Of a stretch of DNA of 64,000 nt, positions 1 to 9,584 are shown piece by piece. Numbering within the stretch: position 1 is the stretch's first letter; every line of letters begins with the position of its first letter. The DNA is taken from positions 30,028 through 94,027 of the forward strand of contig JAPEVH010000069.1 in assembly GCA_026645415.1 (NCBI GenBank), given 5' to 3'. This DNA comes from Candidatus Electronema sp. GTDB lineage: Bacteria > Desulfobacterota > Desulfobulbia > Desulfobulbales > Desulfobulbaceae. The translations under genes and the position numbers were made by a program. The notes below the pieces were generated by a model, which searched no databases, was not told where the DNA came from, and saw only the letters and a list, made by a program, of their open reading frames with translations.

Positions 1-1219
1 GCTGCCAGAGCTTAGGAAAGTCAGCCACATCAAGGCTGGCATCGGTGACGATGAGGAATTTCGTCAATGAAAGCTGACCTTCGCCGAGAATGCGCAGCCC
101 AGCAGCGAATGCCTCACGAGGATAGCGGTTATAGACCCTAGCTGCGGCGAGGCAGTGAAAACCGGTTTCGCCAAAGGTTTTGAGCTGTAACACCCCGTTC
201 AAGGCCAGCGGGAAAATTGGCGAAAGTAAATCCTGCAAAAAATCACCGATAAAATAATCTTCCTGCTTAGGATGGCCAACCACGGTAGCTGGATAAATCG
301 CATTCTTACGATGGTAAAGATGAGTCGTCTGGAAGACTGGATAGTCGTGGGCTAATGAGTTGTAGCCGTAGTGATCGCCAAAAGGTCCTTCGGGCCGCCG
401 CAGCTTGGGCGGGACGATACCTTTGACGGCAAATTCCGCCTCTGCCACTAAACGATGCCCACCCAGAGGATCAGGAGTCATAGCAAGTCTGCTGCCTTGA
501 AGCAGCGAGGCCAGCATGAGTTCTGGGATATTTTCTGGCAAGGGCGCAATAGCAGCCAGCATCAAAGCAGGCGGGCCACCGATGAACAGAGTCATGGGCA
601 AGGCTTGGCCGCGCTGCTCGGCCTCAAAATAATGATAACCGCCGCCCTTGTGAATCTGCCAATGCACACCGGTGCTGGTGTCGTCGTGCCGCTGGATACG
701 ATACATACCAAGATTATGGCCGCGTCCGTCCGGGTGTTCGGTATAGACCAGCGGCAGAGTGACAAATGCCCCACCGTCGCTGTGCCACGAGGTAAGCATG
801 GGCAAGCTGTTAAGACGGGCAGGCTCTTGTAGTTCCTCCAATATTGGAGCCTTGCTGCGACTGACGTTTTTCAAGCCAACCTTAAAGGCTTGTAGCGCAA
901 TGGGGCTTGCTCGACAAAGTTTGGAGAAACTCGGCGGCATGATCTCTTCAGCAAGTCTAACTAGATTGCGAACAAATTCTACTGGTCTGCGGCCAAAGGC
1001 CAGTTCTAATCGACGATTGGTGCCGAAAAGGTTGGTGACCACCGGAAAAGTTGAGCCTTTGACCTTGGTGAAAAGCAGGGCTGGGCCGCCAGCAGCGATC
1101 ACTCGGCGGTGGATTTCCGCGATTTCAAGGCAGGGATCGACTTCAGTATCAATGACAAGGAGTTCGTTTTCCCGGCGGAGTATGTCAATGAATTGGCGGA
1201 GATTGGTGATAGGAGGCAT
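1..1219 (-). CDS. UbiD-family (prenylated-FMN) decarboxylase, 3' part cut by window edge
   Basis: The reading frame is open from an ATG at 1219 to the window edge without a stop, so the C-terminus lies outside. The translation starts MPPITNLRQFIDILRRENEL and runs through stretches typical of UbiD/menaquinone-type decarboxylases: HWQIHKGGGYHYFEAE, IGGPPALMLAA, AEAEFAVKGIV followed by EGPFGDHYGYNS, and FGETGFHCLAAARV near the visible end. UbiD enzymes use prenylated FMN to decarboxylate aromatic or alpha,beta-unsaturated acids, for example 4-hydroxy-3-polyprenylbenzoate in quinone synthesis. The Glu residues in the AEAEF and EGPFGD segments are consistent with the family's acid/base residues. 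About 406 residues are visible, against a usual 450-600 or so. The true substrate cannot be read from sequence; anaerobes carry several paralogues. The ribosome-binding site is weak. The gene lies 62 bp downstream of the helicase gene on the same strand. Confidence 0.85.
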   Translation of the reverse strand, partial: MPPITNLRQFIDILRRENELLVIDTEVDPCLEIAEIHRRVIAAGGPALLFTKVKGSTFPVVTNLFGTNRRLELAFGRRPVEFVRNLVRLAEEIMPPSFSKLCRASPIALQAFKVGLKNVSRSKAPILEELQEPARLNSLPMLTSWHSDGGAFVTLPLVYTEHPDGRGHNLGMYRIQRHDDTSTGVHWQIHKGGGYHYFEAEQRGQALPMTLFIGGPPALMLAAIAPLPENIPELMLASLLQGSRLAMTPDPLGGHRLVAEAEFAVKGIVPPKLRRPEGPFGDHYGYNSLAHDYPVFQTTHLYHRKNAIYPATVVGHPKQEDYFIGDFLQDLLSPIFPLALNGVLQLKTFGETGFHCLAAARVYNRYPREAFAAGLRILGEGQLSLTKFLIVTDASLDVADFPKLWQ

Positions 1220-1281
1220 TGTCTTAGCTGCAATGGGTTAGGTAGATTTCAGGCAGAACGAGCTGGTGAAGAATCTAACGC

Positions 1282-3810
1282 TTACCGTGATCTTAGATTA
1301 TTTTTCGGCTTTTTTGTATATTCATTCAAAAGATCATTAACCGTCAGTTTATGAGAATCCAGCAATTTTTGTATATGGCTGCAAGATAAGTCTCTAAAAT
1401 TTACCGACTCAAAAGACTTGAAGAATTCTCTTATGGATTTCAGAAAAGATTTTAGCTCATATTCACTCATAACTTCTACTTCGTGGGTGAATGCAGCCGC
1501 ACTTTCCACCTTTTTTGCGGGATGAATAATAATCCGTTTAACCGCCAATCCAAGATAATATTTTTCAAACCAAGCACTCGAACGGTTCATCTGCTCAGAT
1601 TCGCGCTTATTGATTTCAGCTCGGTTAATATCAACCTCATTTTTACATTCCCAAAGGATATAGTGAGTATCATCAAGTGCCCAAAGATTATCTGGACCTT
1701 CCTTCCATTCCTTATCTGGTCGTTCCCCAGCAAAACCAAGAGCGCGACTGAGTTCGTCCAATGCTTGTTCAAAGTGATCGGCCTTGGAGCCAAAGACAAG
1801 CCTCCCAAGAATATCAGAAAGATTTACTTCAAGCTGACTGTAATTCTCAAAGCTGCTTACCCAATCCTCTATTCGCTCCACACGTCCTTGGCTCACAATT
1901 GTGAGCTTGGCAACAGTTACTCCAGATGATGGCCGCAAAAGCAATCGGTTGTTTTTATGAGCATAAAGTTGCAGTCGTTGCGATTCAGGACGATCATACT
2001 TGAAACTATAACGAGCCATTTCTTGCAGATACCACGCCTTGTCATCGGAATTTACTTCTCCGCTATCCAAGAGATTTTGCAATTTGTCTTTCGCTGTGGA
2101 ATAGTCTCTATTCATATAGGCCTGTTCCGCCTCTAACTCTGCTGCATAGGCGTATAAAATACGTTCGTTGGTTCCAGCTATTTTTACATTTTCCATTTGT
2201 TCTGCATAATAGGCTTTCCAGTCTTCATCTCGATTTACGCATTGATGGACTAACCTATGAAATGCAGTGGTTGGCTTTTCCCCTTCGTCTATTTCCTGCC
2301 GTGTCATTTCAGCCAGTTCCAATCCAATTTCAATCTGGGCAGACATTTGCGGGGATAGATGTTTTCTGGAATTCTTCTCCCGAACAAGTTTGATGATATC
2401 TGATCCAATAATAATGAGAACTGAGTAATCTTTCTCTCCACGAACACTCCTTCCCAATCCTTGCTCGACAGTACGAATTGTACGCATAAGAGTTGCTTCA
2501 CTTGTTGGTCGGCAAGATTCTTGATAAAGATCAATAAGACTCTCAGAAAAAGGCTTTCCATCAAATATCAGAATACGGCAGGTGTCATCAGGCAAATCAA
2601 TGCCGTCATAGCGATTGGCTAAAACTACCGTTTTTTCATATTTGCCTTTACGGAAGGCATCTATCAATTCAGATACATTTTCTTTCTTCGCTATGAGCGA
2701 TCCATAAGCCTCCCAGTCTTTTGTTTTCGGGAAACTGGGTACAAGTGCAACATGACCATAACGTCTTGCAGCATTTGTCGGAGCATAGTTTTGGACGATT
2801 TTCCCTCTATCTAATTCCTCATGGATAAGCGAGGGTAATAAAATCATTTTTTCCCCAGACCAACTTTCCTTGGCATAGGTAATAGGGTTAGTGATTATCT
2901 TTGGCTCAAGTTGCAATCCTTTTACAAGGAAGGCATCGTCAGTAACCGTAGCGGACATAAATATCCTATGATCAGCATTCCAATAACTACCAAAAGATAC
3001 TAATGGTGGAATATATGGCTCTATTTCTACGGCAACGCCAGAAATAACACATTGACAGAAATCAAGCATGTCTTTCAGTAAAGGCCATGCGAACCTGATT
3101 GATGGTCGTTCTGTATTGTCAGAAAGAATACTTGCAATATCAGTAGAATGCTGTAACCAAGACCAATATGGAACGGGTAATAGAACATCTCGTTTTTTAT
3201 TACAAATGTCGGCATAAGAACCAACACCTTGTTCTTCCAAGTCACCGGCAAAAAGTGTTTTCAGGGCATCATAGGCGGGTTCATTAGAAGGTATGCGTAT
3301 CTTGCACGCCTCTCGAATTTTGTCGGCGCAAACGTGTGCGTCATCCATCAATAGCGTATCCACTTTGATAGATTTTCGGTGAAGATGGAATTTAGTCAAT
3401 CCATTAAATAGCTTTTGCACTGAAGTGACAAGAATTTTATTCCCATGCAAAAAATCATCTGGCAGTTCAGATTCTGCTGTACATGTTGCTATACCAAACT
3501 GCTTGGCTTGTTCGCATGTTTGATCGATTAGGAAATTATCTGGGCAAAGATAAAGTGCCGGACCTTTATTGTCGTTCAATCTTGCTTGAAGCAAAAGTAA
3601 ACCGACTAGTGTTTTTCCTTGTCCAGTATGCAATTTAACTATAACATCTCGCTGGTCACGCCTATGCTCAAACCATTCTGATAGGACAGCCAGTTGTGCA
3701 GGCCGCAACGGCCCTTTGTCATGAGCACGATCAAGAGTGTCGTAAAGCTTCACAGGGTCAACTGGTTTCTCAATCTTTTTTCCAGCTAATCTCTTTTTAA
3801 AATCAACCAC
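1282..3810 (-). CDS. Superfamily 2 DEAD/DEAH-type helicase with C-terminal PD-(D/E)XK nuclease-like domain
   Basis: Numbered from an upstream ATG at 3831, the 849-residue frame has helicase motif I HTGQGKT (68-74), motif II DDAH (163-166), motif III SAT (293-295) and motif [11 protein letters not shown] (457-465). A helical TPR-like stretch lies at about 553-630. Near the C-terminus, [14 protein letters not shown] (687-700) is followed by GPDNLW (712-717) and WECK (727-730), the spacing expected of a PD-(D/E)XK nuclease fold. I place the start at a GTG at 3810 because an exact AAGGAG sits five bases before it; the ATG at 3831 would put that Shine-Dalgarno inside the gene. An ATP-dependent DNA helicase-nuclease is therefore predicted. 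Such architectures are common in phage-defence proteins, but no partner gene is adjacent: PilT is divergent and UbiD is downstream. Function beyond helicase/nuclease is inference. Confidence 0.8.
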   Translation of the reverse strand: MVDFKKRLAGKKIEKPVDPVKLYDTLDRAHDKGPLRPAQLAVLSEWFEHRRDQRDVIVKLHTGQGKTLVGLLLLQARLNDNKGPALYLCPDNFLIDQTCEQAKQFGIATCTAESELPDDFLHGNKILVTSVQKLFNGLTKFHLHRKSIKVDTLLMDDAHVCADKIREACKIRIPSNEPAYDALKTLFAGDLEEQGVGSYADICNKKRDVLLPVPYWSWLQHSTDIASILSDNTERPSIRFAWPLLKDMLDFCQCVISGVAVEIEPYIPPLVSFGSYWNADHRIFMSATVTDDAFLVKGLQLEPKIITNPITYAKESWSGEKMILLPSLIHEELDRGKIVQNYAPTNAARRYGHVALVPSFPKTKDWEAYGSLIAKKENVSELIDAFRKGKYEKTVVLANRYDGIDLPDDTCRILIFDGKPFSESLIDLYQESCRPTSEATLMRTIRTVEQGLGRSVRGEKDYSVLIIIGSDIIKLVREKNSRKHLSPQMSAQIEIGLELAEMTRQEIDEGEKPTTAFHRLVHQCVNRDEDWKAYYAEQMENVKIAGTNERILYAYAAELEAEQAYMNRDYSTAKDKLQNLLDSGEVNSDDKAWYLQEMARYSFKYDRPESQRLQLYAHKNNRLLLRPSSGVTVAKLTIVSQGRVERIEDWVSSFENYSQLEVNLSDILGRLVFGSKADHFEQALDELSRALGFAGERPDKEWKEGPDNLWALDDTHYILWECKNEVDINRAEINKRESEQMNRSSAWFEKYYLGLAVKRIIIHPAKKVESAAAFTHEVEVMSEYELKSFLKSIREFFKSFESVNFRDLSCSHIQKLLDSHKLTVNDLLNEYTKKPKNNLRSR

Positions 3811-4059
3811 GATTGCTCCTTGTATGAACATTACAGCAAGGTTTCTGCGTTAATCCTGCCAAGAAACGACGGGGTTTCAGTATAAAACGCAGCCTATAAT
3901 TGTGAAAGCAAAATCAATGATTCATTTGTCCACGCATCTACTGTAGGCTACGATAGCATCTGCCTGCAAAAAAATACTTGCAGTTTGCTAAATGCAGTTT
4001 CATACTGAACAGAAATCTGTTCCCCACTGTCCGCGCAATTCAACATAGGGAGTTTACGC

Positions 4060-5229
4060 ATGAAGCAGCCGGAAACAGCATACTGGGTCGCCTCGATGCT
4101 CGGCACAAAAAAAGGTGTTTCTGACCTAAATATTACGGTTGGCAAAGCACTTCAGGTGGAAATTGACGGCGCACTCAGCCCGGTGGACGTAGATCCACCC
4201 GTGGAAGAATTAACACCTTTTCAAACCGAAGTTTTCGCCCTCAATCTGATCAACGGTAACCAGCGTTTACTCAAGGATTTGGTCAACACTGGCTCTTGCG
4301 ATCTCTCTTACACTTTGGAAGGCAAGGCCCGCTTCCGGGTCAACGTTTTCACTCAAAAAAGTTGCTACTCCTCGGTGCTGAGGAAGTTGGAGACCAAAAT
4401 TCCCTCGATCAAGGACTTCGGCTTTCCTGATTGCTTTTACAAGATGGCCAAAGAGCGCAACGGCCTGATTCTTTTCACCGGCGGTACTGGTACTGGCAAG
4501 ACAACTTCCTTGGCTTCAATCCTGAACGAAATCAATGAAACCCGCTCTGTTCATCTCGTCACCTTAGAAGATCCAATAGAATACGTTCATCAGCACAAAA
4601 AAGCGACCTTCAATCAGCGTGAGCAAGGCGACGACTTTGACACCTTTGCCAGTGGTTTGCGCGCCGCTCTCCGTCAGGCACCAAAAGTTATTCTCGTTGG
4701 CGAGATCCGCGACCGTGAGACCTTAGAAATTGCTCTGACTGCTGCTGAAACAGGCCATGTGGTTTTCTCTTCACTCCATACCATTGACACTGGCCAGACT
4801 ATTAACCGTGTTATCGGTATGTTTGAGTATGAAGAGCAGGCTCAAATTCGGGTGCGACTTGCTGATACCATTCGCTGGATCGTTAGTCAACGACTTCTAC
4901 CTAAAAAGGGCGGAGGTCGAGTGGCAGCTTTGGAGATCCTCCATAGCAGTCTGCGGATCAAAGATTTAATTCTTAACGGTGAAGACGTAGCCACGGACAA
5001 AACTTTCTATAATGTTGTTGAGGACGGCATAACCTTGGATATGCGCACTTTTGACCAGCACATTCTCCAACTTTTTGAGCAGCAACTGGTTACAGAAGAT
5101 GTCGCTCTGACGTATTGTAGCAACAAGAGTGTGGTCAAGCGGGGCATGGACAACATCAGAGCCGAACGTGGAGAAACTACCTCCAATATCACAGGGTTAG
5201 CTATGGAACAGACTGATGAGGAAAAATAA
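4060..5229 (+). CDS. PilT/PilU-like type IV pilus retraction ATPase
   Basis: This 389-residue secretion-type AAA ATPase has Walker A GGTGTGKTT (141-149), the Asp box LVTLEDPIEYVH (from 166), Walker B ILVGEIRDRET (211-221) and the His box around SLHT (238-241). PilT and PilU are hexameric cytoplasmic motors that power depolymerisation of type IV pili. Here the usual PilT C-terminal AIRNLIRE motif is replaced by SLRIKDLILNGE (297-308), so the protein is a PilT/PilU-family paralogue rather than a textbook PilT. An AGGGAG lies upstream of the ATG. It is 12 bp from the downstream zinc-ribbon gene, so the two are probably cotranscribed. The tail beyond residue 350 is extended and polar. Confidence 0.9.
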   Translation: MKQPETAYWVASMLGTKKGVSDLNITVGKALQVEIDGALSPVDVDPPVEELTPFQTEVFALNLINGNQRLLKDLVNTGSCDLSYTLEGKARFRVNVFTQKSCYSSVLRKLETKIPSIKDFGFPDCFYKMAKERNGLILFTGGTGTGKTTSLASILNEINETRSVHLVTLEDPIEYVHQHKKATFNQREQGDDFDTFASGLRAALRQAPKVILVGEIRDRETLEIALTAAETGHVVFSSLHTIDTGQTINRVIGMFEYEEQAQIRVRLADTIRWIVSQRLLPKKGGGRVAALEILHSSLRIKDLILNGEDVATDKTFYNVVEDGITLDMRTFDQHILQLFEQQLVTEDVALTYCSNKSVVKRGMDNIRAERGETTSNITGLAMEQTDEEK

Positions 5230-5241
5230 CGGAGAAGCAAG

Positions 5242-5967
5242 ATGATCAGTAATTGCCCGCATTGTCAAGGCGCACTTAAATTTAATGCTGCCCAGCTCAC
5301 CAAAATCGGGCAGGCCCTCAAATCTCTTAAGCCGGGTCAGCGACTGCCGCTCAAATGCCCACATTGCACCAAGCCTATGAATCTTGATGCCAATGGCAAT
5401 GCAGAAGATTCAGCAAAAACAGCGGCAGCTCCCAAAGCAGCAGAAGCAGCAACAGATGTTGTTAAGCCCCCGCCGCCACCAAATCTGGACTGGTTGAAAA
5501 ATAAAAAAGACGATGACATGGAGCTTGGCAGCCATGCTAGAGATGTGCCCATGGCCTTGGTGCTCCACAGCGATGACAACATGCGTCATTTGATCACCTC
5601 CTCTATGGAGGCTCTTGGCTATCAAGCCCTATCAGTCAGTTCAGCAGAAGAAGCTCTTCATGAGGCGAGCGCAATTAGCTATGCTTGTATTGTCTATCAC
5701 ACTAGTTTTGAACCGGGTGCTTTGAAGGACTCCACCTTCCATAACTACATGCGCGCTATGCCTATGTCTCGTCGGCGGATGATCTATTATATTCTTATGG
5801 GGCCGGATTTCATCAGTCTCTATGATATCCAAGCCTTGGCCAACAGTGCAAATTTGGTGGTCGCTGATAAAGATATGAAAGATTTTCAGCCTATCCTGCA
5901 TAAGGCCATTCCCTATTACGAGCAGCTTTTTGGCCCGCTTCTGGAGGAACTCAGCTCTTATGGTTAA
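5242..5967 (+). CDS. Zinc-ribbon protein with a degenerate receiver-like domain
   Basis: The 241-residue product starts with CPHC (5-8) and a second CPHC near residue 39, a four-cysteine zinc ribbon. An Ala/Pro-rich linker (about 50-80) leads to a receiver-like alpha/beta domain beginning DVPMALVLHSDDNMRHLI. Where a response regulator has its phospho-accepting Asp, this protein reads CIVYHTSFEPG, with no Asp, so it is probably a pseudo-receiver used for protein contacts rather than phosphotransfer. It lies 12 bp after the PilT-like gene with an AGAAGC/GGAG-type site before the ATG. The pairing suggests a role in pilus control, which is inference. A hairpin near 6060-6078 follows the gene. Confidence 0.75.
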   Translation: MISNCPHCQGALKFNAAQLTKIGQALKSLKPGQRLPLKCPHCTKPMNLDANGNAEDSAKTAAAPKAAEAATDVVKPPPPPNLDWLKNKKDDDMELGSHARDVPMALVLHSDDNMRHLITSSMEALGYQALSVSSAEEALHEASAISYACIVYHTSFEPGALKDSTFHNYMRAMPMSRRRMIYYILMGPDFISLYDIQALANSANLVVADKDMKDFQPILHKAIPYYEQLFGPLLEELSSYG

Positions 5968-6151
5968 ACTGTCTTCGCTCTTGACAGGAAAAAAGACGGT
6001 ACTTCGCAGGAAATTGTTGTTTTTCAGGAATATCTCTGGTAAAAGTCCTCTCTTATAACCGCCGCCTGCGGGAGGCGGTGGAAAGATCAACCATTAACTT
6101 ATTTTTTTACTGCCGGACGGCATAGCTGGTCGGCAGAGGAACGGCAAATCC

Positions 6152-7900
6152 ATGACTGACAAGGGAATTCGGCTCGCAGACGCGGAAGACAATGGCATGG
6201 AAGATATCAGCTTTGCTGAACTCTTCGAGCAGGAAGACAACAACACTGTGATCAATGTTCAGGAAGTCGCTATCGGCACAGTTGTCGATGTGAATGCTGA
6301 TGCAGTGCTCATTGATGTTGGCGATAAGGCGGAAAGCTATATTCCGATTGGTGAATTTAGAACCGATGACCCTGACCGGGTTATCAAAATCGGCGATCAG
6401 TTTGAAGTCTTTATTGAAAAGAGAAAAGAGGAAGGCGGCCTGCTGCTGTCCCGCGAAAAGGCCATTGCCATTAAAGTCTGGGAGGAAATTGCCAGAATTC
6501 AGGAAGAAGATGGCACGATTCTGGGCCGGATCGAGAGCCGAGTCAAGGGTGGTATGTCTGTAGATATTGGCGTACCTGCGTTCTTGCCTTACTCGCAGAT
6601 TGATCTTCGTCCTGTCAAGGATATGGACGAACTGATAGGAGAGAGTTTCGAGTTCAAAATCCTTAAGTTCAACCGCAAGCGCAACAACGTCGTTATTTCC
6701 CGTCGGGCCATTTTGGAAGAGCAACGGTCCAAGCTGCGCGAGGAAATGCGTTCTACCCTCAAAGAAGGGCAGATTATTACCGGTGCTATTACCAATATCA
6801 CCGACTATGGTCTGTTCATTGATTTGGGCGGTATGGATGGCCTCTGCCACATTACTGATCTGTCTTGGGGCCGCGTTTCTCATCCTTCCAAGCTCTATAC
6901 TGTTGGCCAAGAAATTGAAGTTAAGGTGCTAAAATACGACCAAGATACAGACAGAGTCTCCCTTGGTGTAAAACAGCTCCGTCAGGATCCTTGGGAAACC
7001 GTACCAGAAACCTATCCATCCGGCAAAAAAGTGGTTGGTAAGGTTGTTTCTATTACCGATTACGGCTCCTTTGTCGAGTTAGAGGAAGGTGTAGAAGGTC
7101 TGGTTCATATCTCTGAAATGAGCTGGTCCAAAAAACCACGGCATCCTTCTAAAATTGTCAGTGTTGGCTCTGAGATAGAGGTACAGGTACTTAAAGTTGA
7201 AGCTGAGACCAAACGTATCTCTCTTGGTATGAAGCAACTTCAGCCTAATCCTTGGGATCTGGTTGAGGAAAGCTACCCAATCGGTGCAATTATCGAGGGT
7301 AAGATCAAAAATATTACTGATTTTGGTATCTTTATCGGTATTGAAGAGGGCATTGACGGCCTAATTCATGTTTCGGATCTGTCCTGGACGGAACGGATTA
7401 AGCATCCTTCAGAAAAATACTCAAAGGGTGAATCCATTCAAGCGGTCGTCTTGAAGATCGACAAAGAGAACGAGCGGTTCTCACTTGGCGTGAAGCAACT
7501 TCGGCCAGATCCGTGGCAAACTGTTTTCATCAATTATCCGATTGGCAGCACTGTTGAGGGTACCATCACCAATGTAACCGAATTTGGTATCTTTGTTCAG
7601 TTAGAAGAAGGCATTGAAGGACTTATACACGTCTCTGAGATTAGCAAAGACAAAGTCAAGACTCCGGTTGGCCAGTTCAATGTCGGCGATGTCTTAACAA
7701 CAACTGTTATCAATGTTTCTTCTGAAGATCGTAAGATCGGTCTCTCTCTGAAAGCACTGGAAGAGGATGAGACAGAGAACGAAGAAAACGCAGGAGCTGT
7801 ATCTGATGACGCAGTACAGAAGACGCAGAAAAGTTCTGGTCCTGCTACCTTTGGAGATTTGCTTAAGGCTGCTGCCGCATCAGGAGAAACAGAGGAATAA
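6152..7900 (+). CDS. rpsA: 30S ribosomal protein S1
   Basis: This 582-residue protein is made of successive S1 RNA-binding (OB-fold) domains. The C-terminal four show the regular pattern ITDYGLFIDLGGMDGLCHITDLSW, with near repeats at ITDYGSFVELEEGVEGLVHISEMSW, ITDFGIFIGIEEGIDGLIHVSDLSW and VTEFGIFVQLEEGIEGLIHVSEIS (about 70-90 residues apart); two more diverged domains precede them. S1 binds mRNA on the small ribosomal subunit and helps initiation. The length and six-domain design match bacterial S1, including the acidic tail. It is followed by a terminator-like hairpin and an IHF subunit gene, the same rpsA-ihfB order as in Enterobacteria. The start at 6152 follows AGAGGAACGGC, an acceptable ribosome-binding site. 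Confidence 0.97.
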   Translation: MTDKGIRLADAEDNGMEDISFAELFEQEDNNTVINVQEVAIGTVVDVNADAVLIDVGDKAESYIPIGEFRTDDPDRVIKIGDQFEVFIEKRKEEGGLLLSREKAIAIKVWEEIARIQEEDGTILGRIESRVKGGMSVDIGVPAFLPYSQIDLRPVKDMDELIGESFEFKILKFNRKRNNVVISRRAILEEQRSKLREEMRSTLKEGQIITGAITNITDYGLFIDLGGMDGLCHITDLSWGRVSHPSKLYTVGQEIEVKVLKYDQDTDRVSLGVKQLRQDPWETVPETYPSGKKVVGKVVSITDYGSFVELEEGVEGLVHISEMSWSKKPRHPSKIVSVGSEIEVQVLKVEAETKRISLGMKQLQPNPWDLVEESYPIGAIIEGKIKNITDFGIFIGIEEGIDGLIHVSDLSWTERIKHPSEKYSKGESIQAVVLKIDKENERFSLGVKQLRPDPWQTVFINYPIGSTVEGTITNVTEFGIFVQLEEGIEGLIHVSEISKDKVKTPVGQFNVGDVLTTTVINVSSEDRKIGLSLKALEEDETENEENAGAVSDDAVQKTQKSSGPATFGDLLKAAAASGETEE

Positions 7901-7932
7901 TAGACTGTTTCTTTACCGTTGACGTACAAATA

Positions 7933-7975
7933 GAAGGGTCTCGGCTTCCTGCCCTGTAGGAAACCAAGACCCTTC
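7933..7975 (+). terminator. Terminator or attenuator hairpin between rpsA and ihfB
   Basis: An 18-bp inverted repeat with two mismatches (GAAGGGTCT..TTCCT against AGGAA..AGACCCTTC) around a short loop is followed by TTCTTCTG. The T-tract is weak, so partial read-through into ihfB is likely. Confidence 0.7.
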
Positions 7976-8038
7976 TTCTGATTTCAGCAGCGACCGGACG
8001 CTGTGGCCGCTCATATGTAAAAGGATGCAAAAGACTAT

Positions 8039-8320
8039 ATGCTCAAGCGTGAACTGATAAGCGAAGCTGCCGGGCAGCTAGATGAGTATTATAAACAGGA
8101 CATCGCCCAAGCTCTTGATGTCATTCTCGAAGAAATCACTCAGGCATTGACTGATGGGCGGAGAGTGGAGATACGTGGCTTTGGCAGTTTTTCGGTACGC
8201 ACCCGCAGACCGAGAACCACCAAAAATCCCAAAACCGGTAAAATGATGGATATTCCGTCCCGGAAAACCCTGCACTTCACTATGAGCAAATCGCTCAAAG
8301 AAGTATTAATTGAAGAGTAG
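8039..8320 (+). CDS. ihfB: Integration host factor subunit, beta-like (HU/IHF family)
   Basis: The 93-residue protein has the HU/IHF layout: two N-terminal helices, then GRRVEIRGFGSFSVR (about 46-60), and the DNA-bending arm with NPKTGK (68-73), where the conserved Pro intercalates. It closes with LHFTMSKSLKEVL. The protein would bind and bend DNA as a dimer and act at sigma-54 promoters, recombination sites and replication origins. Its position directly after rpsA supports assignment to the beta subunit, since rpsA-ihfB is the classical order, but HU-like proteins of anaerobes are not always separable from IHF by sequence. An AAGGA lies upstream of the ATG. Confidence 0.88.
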   Translation: MLKRELISEAAGQLDEYYKQDIAQALDVILEEITQALTDGRRVEIRGFGSFSVRTRRPRTTKNPKTGKMMDIPSRKTLHFTMSKSLKEVLIEE

Positions 8321-8334
8321 AAGCAAGAGAACGC

Positions 8335-8376
8335 AAGCCGGTTAGCCTACAGTAAGACTGCCGGTTTTTTCTTTTC
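8335..8376 (+). terminator. Rho-independent terminator after ihfB
   Basis: An AAGCCGG / CCGGTTT stem with a 20-base interior is followed by TTTTTTCTTTT. It lies between convergent ihfB and the YciO gene. Confidence 0.75.
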
Positions 8377-8380
8377 TGCA

Positions 8381-9010
8381 TTACAAGGCAGATCGCTCAA
8401 TAAAGGGTCTAATATCTCCCTTACCTTCCCGTAAAATTTCAGGCTGATCCGTAACCAAGGAAATAACGGTTGAAGGATTTGGGCTGATTGTACCGCCATC
8501 AATGATTAAATCTACCTGATTTCCAAAGAATTCTTCCGCATCAAAGGCATCCCTAGGAGGATCTCGGTTCTCTATGAGGGCACTGGTGTTAAGGATTGGA
8601 TTACCAAGCTGTTCAATAATTGCCCAACAGATAACTGAGTCAGGCATACGAATACCTACAGTTTTCTGCGTGGTTAGCATGATTTTTGGCACGAGCTTGG
8701 AACCAGGCAAGACCATAGTGTAGGGACCAGGCAAATGTCGCCGTAACAGGCGATAAGCATAGCTACTTACATGGGCATATTGACTAATATCTTTTAGCGA
8801 GGAGCACATAAAAGAGAACGGTTTGTGTCGGGGCCGCTGGCGAATTTCATGAACTCGCTTTACAGCCTTTTGGTTAAAAATATCACAGCTAATGCCGTAC
8901 ATGGTGTCAGTAGGACAACAGATGATTCCGCCTTTTTTCAGAACATCGACTGCCATACTAATCAGCCTTGGCTGAGGGTTGATTGGATTTATTTCGAGAT
9001 GCTTGGCCAT
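8381..9010 (-). CDS. Sua5/YciO/YrdC-family threonylcarbamoyl-AMP synthase-like protein
   Basis: A 209-residue protein of the YrdC fold: GGIICCPTDTMYGISCDIFN (27-46), RPRHKPFSFMCSSL (58-71), HLPGPYTMVLPGSK (91-104), TVGIRMPDS (116-124) and the closing DGGTISPNPSTVISL. The family makes threonylcarbamoyl-AMP from threonine, bicarbonate and ATP for tRNA t6A37 modification. The DTMYG start and absence of a C-terminal Sua5 domain make it closest to YciO/TsaC-type proteins; YciO paralogues have weak or uncertain activity, so the precise role is open. The gene is monocistronic and convergent with ihfB across a shared terminator region. Confidence 0.85.
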   Translation of the reverse strand: MAKHLEINPINPQPRLISMAVDVLKKGGIICCPTDTMYGISCDIFNQKAVKRVHEIRQRPRHKPFSFMCSSLKDISQYAHVSSYAYRLLRRHLPGPYTMVLPGSKLVPKIMLTTQKTVGIRMPDSVICWAIIEQLGNPILNTSALIENRDPPRDAFDAEEFFGNQVDLIIDGGTISPNPSTVISLVTDQPEILREGKGDIRPFIERSAL

Positions 9011-9584
9011 GGGAAATCCACTGATTCAAGTTTGAAGTAGAATAGTTAAATAGTCTGTATGTAGATTCAAGACAATTTGAATCTATGCTGCAAATATTGA
9101 CATTTTGTGTCACTTGTTGACAAAAAATGTCGGTAAATAATATTATTTTTTGTTTACAAGCAGAAGGCTGTTTTATTATCTCAATAATATTAACGTATTA
9201 GTTATTTTGCAAATTGGAGTATAACTTGCTTTAAGTTGACTAAGGTTAAATTCAAATCTTGAATTGGTTGCTCGACGGCGCATCAGGTACTCTGTCAAAG
9301 ACAGAGAGAAGATTGACCTAGATGCGTGGCCAAACTTTGAGAGTTATTGTTCAAAACCTTATATCTATTTGGTATTATAATTTGAATCTACTAAACACAT
9401 TTGCCGCTATTGTACCCGAAAACGATGTTATGGACAAGTTTCTCCCAGTTTAAAAAATTGTCCGATCAAGACTTGTCTACCTATGTAAAATCTCCTATAC
9501 TATTTGCAAATAATTTTACAGCTTCTCCGCTATCGAACCTGTTTTGGCTCGGTCGGCGGGACTCTTCTGCCTCTTCAGAATAAT
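9011..9584. promoter_or_regulatory. AT-rich intergenic region with several inverted repeats
   Basis: No gene is convincing here. There are four inverted repeats: GATTCAA/TTGAATC with a 6-base loop (9064-9083), GACATTTT/AAAATGTC (9099-9131), AATTCAA/TTGAATT with a 3-base spacer (about 9249-9265) and CTCTGTC/GACAGAG with a 3-base loop (9290-9306). Further TTGAATC and GATTCAA half sites lie near 9022 and 9380. These look like operator sites for the divergent YciO and E2-like genes. Confidence 0.45.

Noticed and set aside
455..1241. Plus-strand frames of 125 and 160 residues over the UbiD gene
   Set aside because: The opposite strand encodes a clear UbiD-family protein through the whole stretch; the plus-strand frames resemble nothing.
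6056..6080. Hairpin CCGCCGCCT/AGGCGGTGG before rpsA as a terminator
   Set aside because: There is no T-run after it; it could be a repeat or leader structure, so it is noted only with the gene upstream.
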